From NCBI GenBank assembly GCA_945906305.1, contig CAMDQT010000013.1, positions 1 to 64,000 of the forward strand: a stretch of DNA of 64,000 bases, in the 5' to 3' direction. Shown here in pieces: positions 1-8,062 of this stretch (its first letter is position 1; every line of letters starts with the position of its first letter). The notes under the pieces were generated by a model, which worked only from the letters and a program-made list of their open reading frames with translations, searched no databases and had not been told where the DNA came from. This DNA is from Ferrithrix thermotolerans DSM 19514. Lineage in GTDB: Bacteria > Actinomycetota > Acidimicrobiia > Acidimicrobiales > CAIXPF01. Both the position numbers and the translations under genes were made by a program.

Positions 1-557
1 GGATGCACCTCGACCCCAGGCTGGTGCATGTCAATCACGAAGAAGGTCATGCCAGCGTGTTTGGGTACGTCCCAGTCGGTACGGGTGATCAAGATGGCCA
101 TGTCGGCGTGGTGAGCAGAGGTGGTCCAGACCTTCTGACCGTTCACCACCCAGTCGTCACCGTCGCGCACCGCCGTCGTTCGAAGCCCCGCAAGATCCGA
201 GCCGGCAACCGGTTCGGAGAACAGCTGACACCAGGTCAGCTCGCCGGTCAGCGTTGGGGCCAGGTACCGCGCCTTGAGTTCCTCCGAACCATGGTCATAC
301 ATCGTCGGAGCGGCCAGCCCCATGCCACTGCCGAGCGGAACGGCGACGCCACCGGCCTCGCGTATCGCCTCGTGCGCCACCGCGCCCGCCCACGCTGGCA
401 GGTCACGGCCGTACCACCGTGAGGACCACGAGGGCACCGCCCAGCCTGACTCGACCAGCCGCTGCCGCCAAGCCAGCAGCGGCAGGCTCGGGTCCCACGC
501 CTGATTGAACCAATCCAGTACCTGCTCCACGACCTGAGCTTCGGTGATTGTTGCCAT
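1..557 (-). CDS. acyl-CoA dehydrogenase, N-terminal part (cut by window edge)
   Basis: This reading frame is absent from the ORF track because it runs off the left edge. The minus strand reads an open frame of 185 codons from ATG at 557 (MATITEAQVVEQV...). It carries the acyl-CoA dehydrogenase N-terminal helical domain followed by the start of the middle beta domain: the segment WCQLFSEPVAGSDLAGL is the FAD/substrate-contact region, and DDWVVNGQKVWTTSAHHAD and TDWDVPKHAGMTFF are typical of the family. These enzymes use FAD to introduce an alpha-beta double bond into acyl-CoA esters. The C-terminal catalytic domain lies outside the window, so substrate class cannot be judged. It closely resembles the dehydrogenase at 23913-25169. 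It is divergent from the PaiB-like gene at 640, with an 82-base gap. Confidence 0.88.
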   Translation of the reverse strand, partial: MATITEAQVVEQVLDWFNQAWDPSLPLLAWRQRLVESGWAVPSWSSRWYGRDLPAWAGAVAHEAIREAGGVAVPLGSGMGLAAPTMYDHGSEELKARYLAPTLTGELTWCQLFSEPVAGSDLAGLRTTAVRDGDDWVVNGQKVWTTSAHHADMAILITRTDWDVPKHAGMTFFVIDMHQPGVEVH

Positions 558-639
558 GACTCCCCCAGACACGTCGTGGTCCAGCGCCCTATGCCGACGG
601 CTGCGGACACGAACCACAGCGGAAGCCTACGGTGAGCTC

Positions 640-1287
640 ATGTACGTGCCCCCGCTGTTCGTCATCGAGGACCATGGCCTGCGCCTAGAACTGCTACGCC
701 GCAGCGGCTTTGGCCGACTCGTCACTGCGGTGGGGCGGCTCGAGGCGACGCCGCTGCCTTTCGTGGTCGATGACCAATTGACGCGGCTGCGTTGCCATCT
801 CGCCCGGGCGAACGCCCATTGGCGCGACATCGACGGTGCCGAAGCACTGGTCATGGTCTCCATCGCGGACACCTACGTGTCGCCGCGCTGGTACCAGACC
901 AAGGCGCTCAGCGCGGAGGTCGTACCCACGTGGAACTACGTGGAGATCCACCTGCGGGGCACGGTGCGAGTCCATCACGAGCGCACCTGGCTGGGGGCCG
1001 TCGTGCACGATCTCACCGAACACTTCGAAGCCGCCGTGACCGACGGGGAACGCTGGCGGATGAGCGACGCGCCCGCCGCTTACCTCGACACGATGCTGGC
1101 GGGGATCGTGGGCATCGAGGTGGCAATCACTTCCATCGACGCCAAAGCAAAACTGTCCCAGAACCGCCCCGAGACAGACCGTGTCGCGGTCAACGCTGCC
1201 CTCGACCGGGCGGGAGATCCACGCGATCAGGCCGTCGGGCGACTGATGACCGAACTCACTGCTCCCCAGGGCGAGCAGCAGCACTAA
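640..1287 (+). CDS. PaiB-like FMN-binding negative regulator family protein
   Basis: A 215-residue protein of the PaiB/FMN-binding split-barrel family. The N-terminus MYVPPLF is the family signature, so I place the start at the ATG at 640 rather than at 544 as in the ORF track; the extra 32 residues look random and overlap the divergent dehydrogenase start. Further family signatures are SIADTYVSPRWYQTK and VVPTWNYVEIHLRGTVRV in the middle of the chain. Bacillus PaiB was described as a negative regulator of sporulation and protease genes, but the fold binds flavin or heme and the real activity of most members is unknown. It converges on the carboxyltransferase gene, separated by a strong hairpin. 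Confidence 0.88.
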   Translation: MYVPPLFVIEDHGLRLELLRRSGFGRLVTAVGRLEATPLPFVVDDQLTRLRCHLARANAHWRDIDGAEALVMVSIADTYVSPRWYQTKALSAEVVPTWNYVEIHLRGTVRVHHERTWLGAVVHDLTEHFEAAVTDGERWRMSDAPAAYLDTMLAGIVGIEVAITSIDAKAKLSQNRPETDRVAVNAALDRAGDPRDQAVGRLMTELTAPQGEQQH

Positions 1288-1290
1288 TCG

Positions 1291-1323
1291 GACCCTGAGG
1301 CGTCCGCGCCGGACCTCAGGGTC
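1291..1323. terminator. bidirectional hairpin terminator
   Basis: A perfect 10-base inverted repeat GACCCTGAGG / CCTCAGGGTC flanks a small inner stem (TCCG/CGGA) with a three-base loop. It begins three bases after the PaiB-like stop codon, and its right arm overlaps the stop codon of the converging carboxyltransferase gene. There is no T-run on either side, so it is an actinobacterial-style hairpin that could serve both genes. Confidence 0.65.
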
Positions 1324-2881
1324 GGAAGGTGCGTCCTGACGGACCGACCGGGCCGGCGGCCATGGTGCGATAAGCCGAGCGGATCCAGCGGCACAGCTGC
1401 GGACGGGTCTCGGCCGGATCGATGATGTCCTCAATGCCGAAAGCCTCCGCCGTGCGAAAGGGCGAGGTCATCTGCTCGTATTCGCGCTGCAGTTCGGCCC
1501 GTTTCGCCGCCGGATCCTCGGCCTGCTCAATCACCCTGCGATAGGCGGCGTCAACGCCTCCCTTGAGCGGCAAGGAACCCCACTCTCCCGATGGCCAAGC
1601 CACCCGGAAGGTATGGCGGGTGGGGTTTCGGTGCGACGCCCCTGCTGCCCCATAGGCCCGCCGCACGATGACCGATGCCCAGGGGATGTCGACCTCGTAT
1701 ATGGCCGACAACGCTCGGCAGCCCGCCCGCAGCGTGCCCGCCCGTTCCGCCTCGAGGCCGATGAGTAGCCCCGGATGATCCATGAAGGCCACCACGGGGA
1801 TGTGGAAGGTGTCGGCGAGGTCGATCAGGCGCACCACCTTGTCCGCCGCCGCGGCGGACAATCCGCCACCGTCAAACCGGCTGTCGGTCCCGAGGAAGAT
1901 CACCGGCCAGCCGTCGAGGCGGGCCAAGGCCCCGACCGCGGCGCGGGCGTGCAGGGCGGCGATCTCGGTGACGGACCCTCGGTCCGCAACGCAGTCGAAC
2001 AGCCGCCGGGTGTCCAGCGGACGGCGCGAGCGCGGCACCAGGGTTCGCAGCGACACATCAACGCGGTCAGCGTCATCGCTCGGTGTGGCCCGCGGGGGCA
2101 GCTCCCAGACATTGGACGGCAGGTAGCGCAGCACCTGGCGCAGCAAGGCCAGCGCCTCCTCTTCGGTATCAACCGCGGCGTCCACCGACCCCGACCGGGT
2201 GGCCTCTTGCCAGCCGCCGAGAGATTCCTTGTCGATTTCGACTCCACTCGCCGCCTTCACCAATGGAGGTCCGGCCACGAAGAGCTGCGCCTGGCCCTTT
2301 ACCATCACCGAGAAATGCGTCGCGGTCACCTCGATGGCGGGCAACCCCGCCAGCGAACCCAGGGCCGCGGACACCACCGGCACCCGGGACAGGTTGGCCA
2401 CGGACCACTCCCAGCCCGGTACGGTCGGCACGTAGGTCCCGCCCATGGTCTTCACGCCGCGCACGCTGGCACCGACGCCTTCCACGAGCCGGATGAGTGG
2501 CACCTTGAGGTCGTGGGCCATGCGTTCTGCATGCGGCCGCTTGTCCATGAGGCCCCCCTCGATGGCCCCACCACGAACGGTGTAGTCGTAGCCGGTCACC
2601 ACCGCCGGACGGCCGTCCACCTCGATCTCCCCGCACAGGAAGTTGGACGGCTTGACCTCGACCAAGGTGCCGTCCTCGGCGCGGATCGCCCGTCCGGCGA
2701 GCCGGCCCACCTCGGCAAAGGAGCCGGAGTCCGCGAGCCGATCGATGCGGTCCCGGATGGTCAGGCGACCCTTGGCCCGGTGGTTGGCCACCGCCTCGGG
2801 TCCGCCCAGACCGGCGGCGAAACCGACCCGGGCCGCCAGCTCGTCGAGTTCGCTGGACCAATCGCCATCGGTGCTTCTCAT
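1316..2881 (-). CDS. acyl-CoA carboxylase carboxyltransferase subunit (divergent)
   Basis: A 521-residue member of the biotin-dependent carboxyltransferase (AccD/PccB-like) family, near the usual 510-550 length. I chose ATG 2881 (MRSTDGDW) over the ORF-track start at 3076 because the longer version overlaps the upstream gene and its first 65 residues look non-coding. The N-terminal half has KGRLTIRDRIDRLADSGSF and the double crotonase fold. The C-terminal half has FLGTDSRFDGGGLSAAAADKVVRLIDLADTFHIPVVAFMDHPGLLIG. Typical members have DVPGF..G here and a second oxyanion motif K(A)YGGAY; this one has DHPGLLIG and RRAYGAAGASH, so the substrate pocket is unusual. No biotin carboxylase or biotin carrier gene lies nearby. 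The partner gene 52 bases upstream is GrdB-like. The substrate is unknown; decarboxylation is another possibility. Confidence 0.82.
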   Translation of the reverse strand: MRSTDGDWSSELDELAARVGFAAGLGGPEAVANHRAKGRLTIRDRIDRLADSGSFAEVGRLAGRAIRAEDGTLVEVKPSNFLCGEIEVDGRPAVVTGYDYTVRGGAIEGGLMDKRPHAERMAHDLKVPLIRLVEGVGASVRGVKTMGGTYVPTVPGWEWSVANLSRVPVVSAALGSLAGLPAIEVTATHFSVMVKGQAQLFVAGPPLVKAASGVEIDKESLGGWQEATRSGSVDAAVDTEEEALALLRQVLRYLPSNVWELPPRATPSDDADRVDVSLRTLVPRSRRPLDTRRLFDCVADRGSVTEIAALHARAAVGALARLDGWPVIFLGTDSRFDGGGLSAAAADKVVRLIDLADTFHIPVVAFMDHPGLLIGLEAERAGTLRAGCRALSAIYEVDIPWASVIVRRAYGAAGASHRNPTRHTFRVAWPSGEWGSLPLKGGVDAAYRRVIEQAEDPAAKRAELQREYEQMTSPFRTAEAFGIEDIIDPAETRPQLCRWIRSAYRTMAAGPVGPSGRTFRP

Positions 2882-2933
2882 CGTCAGCAGCTTTCCCGCT
2901 GTGCTTCCCGAGGTCAAACACCGCGGCGGCGGC

Positions 2934-3809
2934 TCAGCTGGTTCGGGCCCGGCCATCGTGGCGGGCCACCTGCTGATCCTCACGCCGGCTCGCCCCGGCG
3001 GACGCCAGAGACGTGGCGGTGGCCGCGTCGACCCGCATGTAGTTGGCCCGCCAGCCATCGTCACCCCATCGGGCATCGGCCTGCACAGTCGTGCGCGGTG
3101 CCCACGCCTGCTCTAACAAGTCAAGGGACTGAGCGCAGATCCTCGACTGTTGGTCGCGGTGGCCCGGCCGACCTGCCGGATAGCCCAGCGGGAAGTCGAC
3201 GAAGAGAAATCGTGCCACGCCAATCTCTTCGACGATGTCACGGGCCGAACCGATCAGCACGGTAGGAATGGCGGCGGCTTCGAGATGTCGCGCCAACAGG
3301 GCCGCGCTCTGGTGACAGACCGGACAATGGGCCAACAACACCGCCGCGTCCACGGCGTCCTCACGCAGCATGGCCAGCACCGCAGGGGCGTCCTGCTCTT
3401 GGGTGCGTCGCTGCGAGTAGTCGAAGGGGACGCCGTAAAATCGCGGCGACAAGGCACCGACTCGTCCGGCGGCAACGAACTCCGCCATCCGGGCGAGGGG
3501 CAAGAAGGACTCGCGTTCATTGGCCGGTGCAGCGGCGGTGTCGCGATTGTCATCAGCGCTGAACCGACCGGTCGGTAGGGGGTCCACCAACTGGGCGTAG
3601 GGCAACTCCGGACCCGAGACCGGCAGCGGGAACGCCGTGGTGATCACCCCCACCCGTAAGGTGCTCAGCGGCCCCCTCAGCGCAGCCAACGTCGGCGGCT
3701 CGCTCGGCGACGCCCACCGGTAAGGGTTGGTGTAGCCCTGGGCGGCGTAGTACTCCCGGGACTTGTCGATGTAGGAGACGAAGCTGCGGTAGGCCGGGTC
3801 GATGCTCAT
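2934..3809 (-). CDS. glycine/betaine/sarcosine reductase selenoprotein B (GrdB)-like family protein
   Basis: A 291-residue protein related to the GrdB/PrdB reductase family. The start is placed at ATG 3809 (MSIDPAYRSF); the ORF track's extra 19 residues are not conserved-looking. Recognisable blocks are RVGVITTAFPLP near residue 52, the region SPRFYGVPFDYSQ near 121, and VLLAHCPVCHQSAALLARHLEAAAIPTVLIG near 157-187, with cysteines at about 162 and 165. Classical GrdB carries selenocysteine and works in anaerobic Stickland-type reductive cleavage; this protein uses ordinary cysteine and sits among aerobic catabolic genes, so that function should not be assumed. It is the first gene of a two-gene operon with the carboxyltransferase. 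Confidence 0.7.
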   Translation of the reverse strand: MSIDPAYRSFVSYIDKSREYYAAQGYTNPYRWASPSEPPTLAALRGPLSTLRVGVITTAFPLPVSGPELPYAQLVDPLPTGRFSADDNRDTAAAPANERESFLPLARMAEFVAAGRVGALSPRFYGVPFDYSQRRTQEQDAPAVLAMLREDAVDAAVLLAHCPVCHQSAALLARHLEAAAIPTVLIGSARDIVEEIGVARFLFVDFPLGYPAGRPGHRDQQSRICAQSLDLLEQAWAPRTTVQADARWGDDGWRANYMRVDAATATSLASAGASRREDQQVARHDGRARTS

Positions 3810-3902
3810 CGGTCCGCAACCTATCGCCAGGCCGGCCTTCGGTGTGACGTTGCACCCGCCCGGCACCGATTCGCCGCGCCGCGGACCGCTAGGGTGCCCG
3901 CG

Positions 3903-4871
3903 ATGTCCTCCGTCACGGCGGCCCCATCAGTCCCGTCGCCACCGACGCGGATCCGCTTCGGCCTGAGCAGTCCCGGTGGCAGCGACCTGGGCCGAGTGCT
4001 CGCCCGGGCGCGCTGGGCCGAGGAAGCGGGGTTTTCGACCTTTTCGTTGTCCGATCACCTCAATGCCGCCTCGCCGTTCATCACCCTGCAGGCCGTCGCG
4101 GGGGCAACCAGCACGATTCGCCTCGGTACCCTCGTGGTGAACAACGACCTGCGTCATCCGGCCGTGTTGGCCCAGGATGCCGCCACGCTGGACTGCTTGA
4201 GTGGCGGTCGACTCGAACTCGGCCTGGGCGCGGGTTGGGCGCGTCCGGAATACCTTCGAGCGGGGATGCGCTATGACCGCGCCGGGGTGCGCGTCGATCG
4301 TCTCAAGGAAAGCGTGATCGCCTTGCGGGCCCTCTTTGGCGGCGAGACCGTCACGACGGAAGGGGCGCATCTGGCGCTGCGCGACCACTTCGTCGTGCCT
4401 CGCCCGGCACAGGGCGGCGCCCTTCCCCTTCTCATCGGCGGAAACGGCGACCGAGTGCTTGCCCTCGCGGCCGAACACGCCGACATCGTCGGCTTCACCG
4501 GCTTCAGTCCCGACCATGACGGGCACAATGTGCGGAGTCATTCGAGCCGGGCGGGCCTCGCGGACCGAGTCGGGCTGGTGCGACGACACAGCTCCGCCCG
4601 TCCGTCCCGGCCAGAGCTGCAGGTACTACTGCAAATGCTCACCATCACCGAGGACCGAGAACTGCTCGCCAACAACCTCGCTCGACGCCATGGGGTGTCT
4701 CTACTCGACGTGCTGAGTTCGCCGTTCCTGGCCTTCGGGACTCTCGCGGAGGTCGCCGGGCAGATCACCCGTCTCCGTGACGACTTCGGCATCACCTATG
4801 TCACCGTGTTCGATCCCCATGCCGAGGACGCGGCGAGGGTACGGGCCGCGCTCGGCGAAGACGCCGTCTGA
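3903..4871 (+). CDS. LLM-class F420-dependent oxidoreductase (MSMEG_2516-like)
   Basis: A 322-residue luciferase-like TIM-barrel enzyme. The core signatures are FGLSSPGGSDLGRVLARARWAEEAGFSTFSLSDH at the N-terminus, RLGTLVVNNDLRHPAVLAQDAATLD, and RLELGLGAGWARPEYLRAGM. These resemble the mycobacterial subfamily modelled as TIGR03621 (from memory, not searched). Members use F420H2 or FMN as hydride carrier on mostly unknown substrates. Starts at ATG 3903 and GTG 3894 are both in frame; I prefer the ATG. It is divergent from the GrdB-like gene with 93 bases between, so the three genes around 1.3-4.9 kb may be co-regulated. Confidence 0.85.
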   Translation: MSSVTAAPSVPSPPTRIRFGLSSPGGSDLGRVLARARWAEEAGFSTFSLSDHLNAASPFITLQAVAGATSTIRLGTLVVNNDLRHPAVLAQDAATLDCLSGGRLELGLGAGWARPEYLRAGMRYDRAGVRVDRLKESVIALRALFGGETVTTEGAHLALRDHFVVPRPAQGGALPLLIGGNGDRVLALAAEHADIVGFTGFSPDHDGHNVRSHSSRAGLADRVGLVRRHSSARPSRPELQVLLQMLTITEDRELLANNLARRHGVSLLDVLSSPFLAFGTLAEVAGQITRLRDDFGITYVTVFDPHAEDAARVRAALGEDAV

Positions 4872-4872
4872 C

Positions 4873-4922
4873 CCCAAACATCGGGACGAGCCGCCACGGG
4901 TGGCGTACTGTCAATGTTTGGG
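4873..4922. repeat. nested inverted repeat between LLM and CaiB genes
   Basis: An outer nine-base inverted repeat CCCAAACAT / ATGTTTGGG encloses an inner stem CGCCA / TGGCG with a four-base loop. It starts immediately after the LLM stop codon and ends 54 bases before the CaiB start. It could be a terminator for the upstream gene, or the outer arms could be an operator for the CaiB gene; the sequence does not decide between these. Confidence 0.45.
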
Positions 4923-4976
4923 TAGGGCGTAGGACTTGCAGCGCGTGGTACGCCCACAACAAGAGGGGGTCCGCAG

Positions 4977-6161
4977 ATGGCTTCGGTACTTCACGGTGTG
5001 CGGGTGATCGACTTCGGCCGCTATATCGCCGGTCCGTGGTGTGCGGCCCTGCTCGGCGACCTCGGGGCGGACGTCATTCGCGTCGAGCGAGTCGACGGCG
5101 GCGAGGATCGATGGGTCGCGCCGGTCACCGACGACGGTGTTGGGGCCATGTTCCTCCAGGTCAACCGGAACAAGCGATGCCTCACCCTCAACCCGGTCAA
5201 ACCCGAGGGCCGTGAAGTGGTGCAGCGTCTTGTGAAGGGCGCGGACGTCGTAGTGGCCAACTTGCCGCCCGAGACGCTGGTGCAGATGGGCCTCGACTAC
5301 GAGACGCTGCGCGGGTACAAGTCGGACATCATCCTGACCACGGTCAATGCCTTCGGCTCGGGCGGCACGTGGTCGAACAAGGTTGGCTTCGACGGCTTAG
5401 CCCAGGCCGCTTCGGGCAACATGTTCCTCTCTGGTCCAGAGGGTCACCCCACCCGGGCCAGTGCGCCCTACGTCGATTTTTCCACCGCGACCTTGTCCGC
5501 GTTGGCCACCATGGCGGCCTTGATGCACCGCGACCAGACCGGTGAGGGCCAGTTCCTGGAGGGTGCCCTGCTCCGCAGCGCCTTGACGTGGATGGGTCCG
5601 ACCATCATCGAGCAGGATCTGTTGGGCGTGAACCGCGTCTCCAGTCACAACCGGGGCCAGACCGCGGGACCCGGGGACACGGTGCGTACCAAAGACGGCT
5701 GGGTGATGTGCCTCGTCATCGGCCAGTACCAGTTCGAACGCTGGTGTCAGATGGTGGGCAAGCCTGAACTGCTCAACGATGACCGCTTCAAAGACGATCT
5801 CGCCCGGGGCAACAACGGCGAACTCCTATCGGCATACACCTCAGTATGGGCAGCGGAACGCAGCACCCAGGAATGCCTCGATGTCATGGAGGCCAACAAG
5901 GTGCCTGGCGGACCGGTGCTCTCGCCGCAACAGGCCATCGACGAGCCGCACATCCGCCAGATCGGGGTGTTCAGTCCGCTCGAGTACCCGACCGCCGCCC
6001 AGCCGGTACCCATCGCCAACTTCCCGGTGACCATGTCCGCTTCGCCCGGGACCATTCGCCGCCGCGCCCCACAACTCGGCGAGCACACCGAGGAGGTGCT
6101 CGCCGAACTCGGCTACAACACGGCCGAGGTAGCGGCGTTGCGCCAGGCCCGCATCATCTGA
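4977..6161 (+). CDS. CaiB/BaiF family (class III) CoA-transferase
   Basis: A 394-residue class III CoA-transferase. The N-terminal motif GVRVIDFGRYIAGPWCAALLGDLGADVIRVERVDGGEDRW and the block NRNKRCLTLNPVKPEGREVVQRLVKGADVVVANLPP are diagnostic. The likely catalytic aspartate lies in ASAPYVDFSTATLSALATMAALMHRDQTGEGQ around residue 170. The enzyme would move CoA between a donor acyl-CoA and an organic acid, via an aspartyl-CoA thioester. The ATG at 4977 follows a purine-rich ribosome site (AGAGGGGG). It is followed tail to tail, with four bases between, by an MFS transporter on the other strand. The substrate cannot be told from sequence. Confidence 0.93.
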   Translation: MASVLHGVRVIDFGRYIAGPWCAALLGDLGADVIRVERVDGGEDRWVAPVTDDGVGAMFLQVNRNKRCLTLNPVKPEGREVVQRLVKGADVVVANLPPETLVQMGLDYETLRGYKSDIILTTVNAFGSGGTWSNKVGFDGLAQAASGNMFLSGPEGHPTRASAPYVDFSTATLSALATMAALMHRDQTGEGQFLEGALLRSALTWMGPTIIEQDLLGVNRVSSHNRGQTAGPGDTVRTKDGWVMCLVIGQYQFERWCQMVGKPELLNDDRFKDDLARGNNGELLSAYTSVWAAERSTQECLDVMEANKVPGGPVLSPQQAIDEPHIRQIGVFSPLEYPTAAQPVPIANFPVTMSASPGTIRRRAPQLGEHTEEVLAELGYNTAEVAALRQARII

Positions 6162-6165
6162 ACGG

Positions 6166-7500
6166 TTAGGACAGGCCGACCTCAACCGTGTCCGAAGCAG
6201 GGTCGCCGTCGGCGGCCGGCGGAGCCGCGGCGCTCGCATCAGCAGTCATCGACAGGACCTCGGGGTGGCGCAGCAGCCAACCCACCGTGCACAGCGCCCC
6301 GAGGGTAGCCGAGGTGGTGATGGCCGCGGTGGTGCCGAACGCCTCGGCCAGTTCACCCAGGGCGACCATGCCCAGCGGCAATACCCCAATGGCGGTGCTC
6401 AACAGCCCCAGAGACCGGCCTCGGGCCTCCATCGGCACGCTCGTCATCACCAGCGTGGATTGGGTGGAACCGAAGAACCCCGTGCCGATGCCGGCGAGGA
6501 GCAGGGCCACCAACGCCAAGGAGTACATCCTCGCCTGCGCTACCACCAGCAGGAAGGCGAACGCCGCCAATGAACCCACGCAGTAAGCCCGGCCACGGCG
6601 ATGCATCCGGCCGCTGGCGATGACAAAGGAGCTGATCATCATGCCGAATCCGGTCATCGCGGCGAGCACTCCGACCCGGCCGGGCCCCGCCCCGAGTTGC
6701 TTTCCGATCACCTGGACGAGTGGGTTGAAGGAGAAATAGAAGCAATTCACCGCCGCGGTGACCCCCAGGATGCTCACCAGGCCCGGGTACTGGCCGAGCA
6801 GGCCGAACCCATCGCGGAACTGCGCCAGCGGCTTACTGAGTGCCGCAGTGGGTACCGACGCCTGGGCCGCGGTGCCAGCGGGTACCCGCAGGAACAGCAA
6901 AAGCGACACCGTCAGCAGCCCGCCAACACCCACGAATGCCGCACCAACGCCGATGGCCGCGATGGCCGAACCGCCGAAAAGCGTCCCACAGATCATGCCG
7001 AAAGCCATGGCTAAGGACTCCAGTGCCATGGCGTTGTCGATGTAGCGCTGGCCGACGAGATCGAAAATGAAGGCCCGGCGGCTGGTCATGTCCACCACCC
7101 AGCCAATGCCCACGATGACCATGAACGGGTAGATCATCCACAACTGCAGGGCGTCGACCATCACGAGGCCACCGAGCAGGTACACCAGCGGGATCAGCGC
7201 ACCCAGCTGCACCATCAGGGTGCGCCGCCGATCGAAGCGGTCCGACACCACCCCACCGATCACCCCGCCCACCAGAAGCGGCATCCACATGGCGACACCG
7301 GTGAGCTGGACCAGCCGGGGTGATTCACTCATCGAGCGAGCGAGGTAGGCCGCCAGGAAAGCCATACCCCATCGGCTCGTGTGCCACAACGCGCCAGAGA
7401 CCCACATGTAGGGATAGCGCGGAATCCGTAGTGCCGCGGTCATCCTCGGTCGGCTCGGCGTAGACCACGACGGACTGTCCGATGCACCGCTTTCGGTCAT
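6166..7500 (-). CDS. MFS transporter
   Basis: A 444-residue major facilitator superfamily permease with about twelve hydrophobic segments spread along the chain. I placed the start at ATG 7500 (MTESGASDSPSW), preceded by GAGGGG; the ORF track's longer version adds 62 unlikely residues that reach the zinc-ribbon gene. The loop between helices 2 and 3 has GGVIGGVVSDRFDRRRTLM, the classic MFS motif A with its basic cluster. A cytoplasmic linker separates the two six-helix halves near residue 200. The family covers drug and metabolite exporters of the EntS/TetV type; the N-terminal sequence suggests that group but the cargo is unknown. Confidence 0.88.
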   Translation of the reverse strand: MTESGASDSPSWSTPSRPRMTAALRIPRYPYMWVSGALWHTSRWGMAFLAAYLARSMSESPRLVQLTGVAMWMPLLVGGVIGGVVSDRFDRRRTLMVQLGALIPLVYLLGGLVMVDALQLWMIYPFMVIVGIGWVVDMTSRRAFIFDLVGQRYIDNAMALESLAMAFGMICGTLFGGSAIAAIGVGAAFVGVGGLLTVSLLLFLRVPAGTAAQASVPTAALSKPLAQFRDGFGLLGQYPGLVSILGVTAAVNCFYFSFNPLVQVIGKQLGAGPGRVGVLAAMTGFGMMISSFVIASGRMHRRGRAYCVGSLAAFAFLLVVAQARMYSLALVALLLAGIGTGFFGSTQSTLVMTSVPMEARGRSLGLLSTAIGVLPLGMVALGELAEAFGTTAAITTSATLGALCTVGWLLRHPEVLSMTADASAAAPPAADGDPASDTVEVGLS

Positions 7501-7577
7501 GGTCGACCCCTCATGGCTTGTCCCCCTCGTGCCGACGCCATCCCGATGCACTCGGCCCGAGCGCCCCGGCGACGTGC

Positions 7578-7874
7578 TCAGTAGACCAGCATGCCGCGCG
7601 ACATCGATGCCAAGGCCCGGTCGTTGATTGAGGCGATCTGCTCGAGTTCCCCACCGTCGAGCCAGACACCGCGGCACTGCGGGCAACGGTCAAGCACCAA
7701 CATGTGGGCGACGTCCTTGGTCATCGGGCTCTGATCGACTGGACACAGACGCTTCTCCTCGTCCGCGGCCTGTACCCGCAGCCGAAGATCTTCCTGGCAG
7801 CTGTCACACGTGGTGTCACCCCGGCGACCAGTTCTGTTTCCACAACGAACACATTTCCCACCCAACAGTCCCAT
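7578..7874 (-). CDS. small TFIIB-type zinc-ribbon protein
   Basis: A 98-residue protein with two zinc-binding modules. Residues 8-26 hold CVRC...CDSC, and residues 44-77 hold the zf-TFIIB pattern LCPVDQSPMTKDV...VLDRCPQCRGVWLDGGELEQI. Proteins with this C-terminal module are common and small in bacteria, and their role is mostly unknown; metal-dependent regulatory or RNA-polymerase-related roles have been suggested only by the fold. The ATG at 7874 is preceded by GGGAGA. A well-formed promoter and inverted-repeat block lies directly upstream (7891-7933). Confidence 0.88.
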   Translation of the reverse strand: MGLLGGKCVRCGNRTGRRGDTTCDSCQEDLRLRVQAADEEKRLCPVDQSPMTKDVAHMLVLDRCPQCRGVWLDGGELEQIASINDRALASMSRGMLVY

Positions 7875-7890
7875 GGTGTTCTCCCGTAGC

Positions 7891-7933
7891 TCAGAGGTGT
7901 GCGCACCCTAGGACACACCTTGACCTCTGACAA
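7891..7933 (-). promoter_or_regulatory. predicted promoter with overlapping inverted repeats, zinc-ribbon gene
   Basis: On the minus strand TTGTCA (7933-7928) and TAGGGT (7910-7905) are separated by exactly 17 bases, a good sigma-70-type fit, with transcription expected to start near 7898, about 24 bases before the ATG. Two interleaved inverted repeats overlie it: AGGTGTG / CACACCT (7895-7901 and 7914-7920) and TCAGAGG / CCTCTGA (7891-7897 and 7924-7930). This layout looks like an operator covering the -10 and -35 boxes. Confidence 0.45.
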
Positions 7934-8062
7934 GCAATGTCGCGGCGCCAGCGGGGTAGGACCTCGACGGCCTCGGCGCCGCGCGGGCCAGGGGGATCTA
8001 TCATCCGCGGACCGGCTGTCGGCGCCGCACCGATCGGCATGGCGATCAGACCGAGGATTCCC

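Noticed and set aside
1775-3265. 496-residue plus-strand ORF opposite the carboxyltransferase and GrdB-like genes.
   Set aside because: Shadow frame: Arg/Gly/His-rich, no family similarity, and both opposite-strand genes have clear family motifs.
3563-3576. Perfect 14-base palindrome ACCGACCGGTCGGT, resembling a TetR-type operator.
   Set aside because: It lies inside the GrdB-like coding sequence, 230 bases from its start, and such GC palindromes arise by chance at this base composition.
2934-3809. A selenocysteine codon in the GrdB-like gene.
   Set aside because: The family's redox positions are ordinary cysteine codons, there is no in-frame TGA before the final stop, and no SECIS-like context is needed.
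7880-7930. The string CCGTAGCTCAGAGGT looks like the 5' half of a tRNA.
   Set aside because: No acceptor, anticodon or T-arm can be formed downstream; the bases are better explained by the promoter and inverted repeats.
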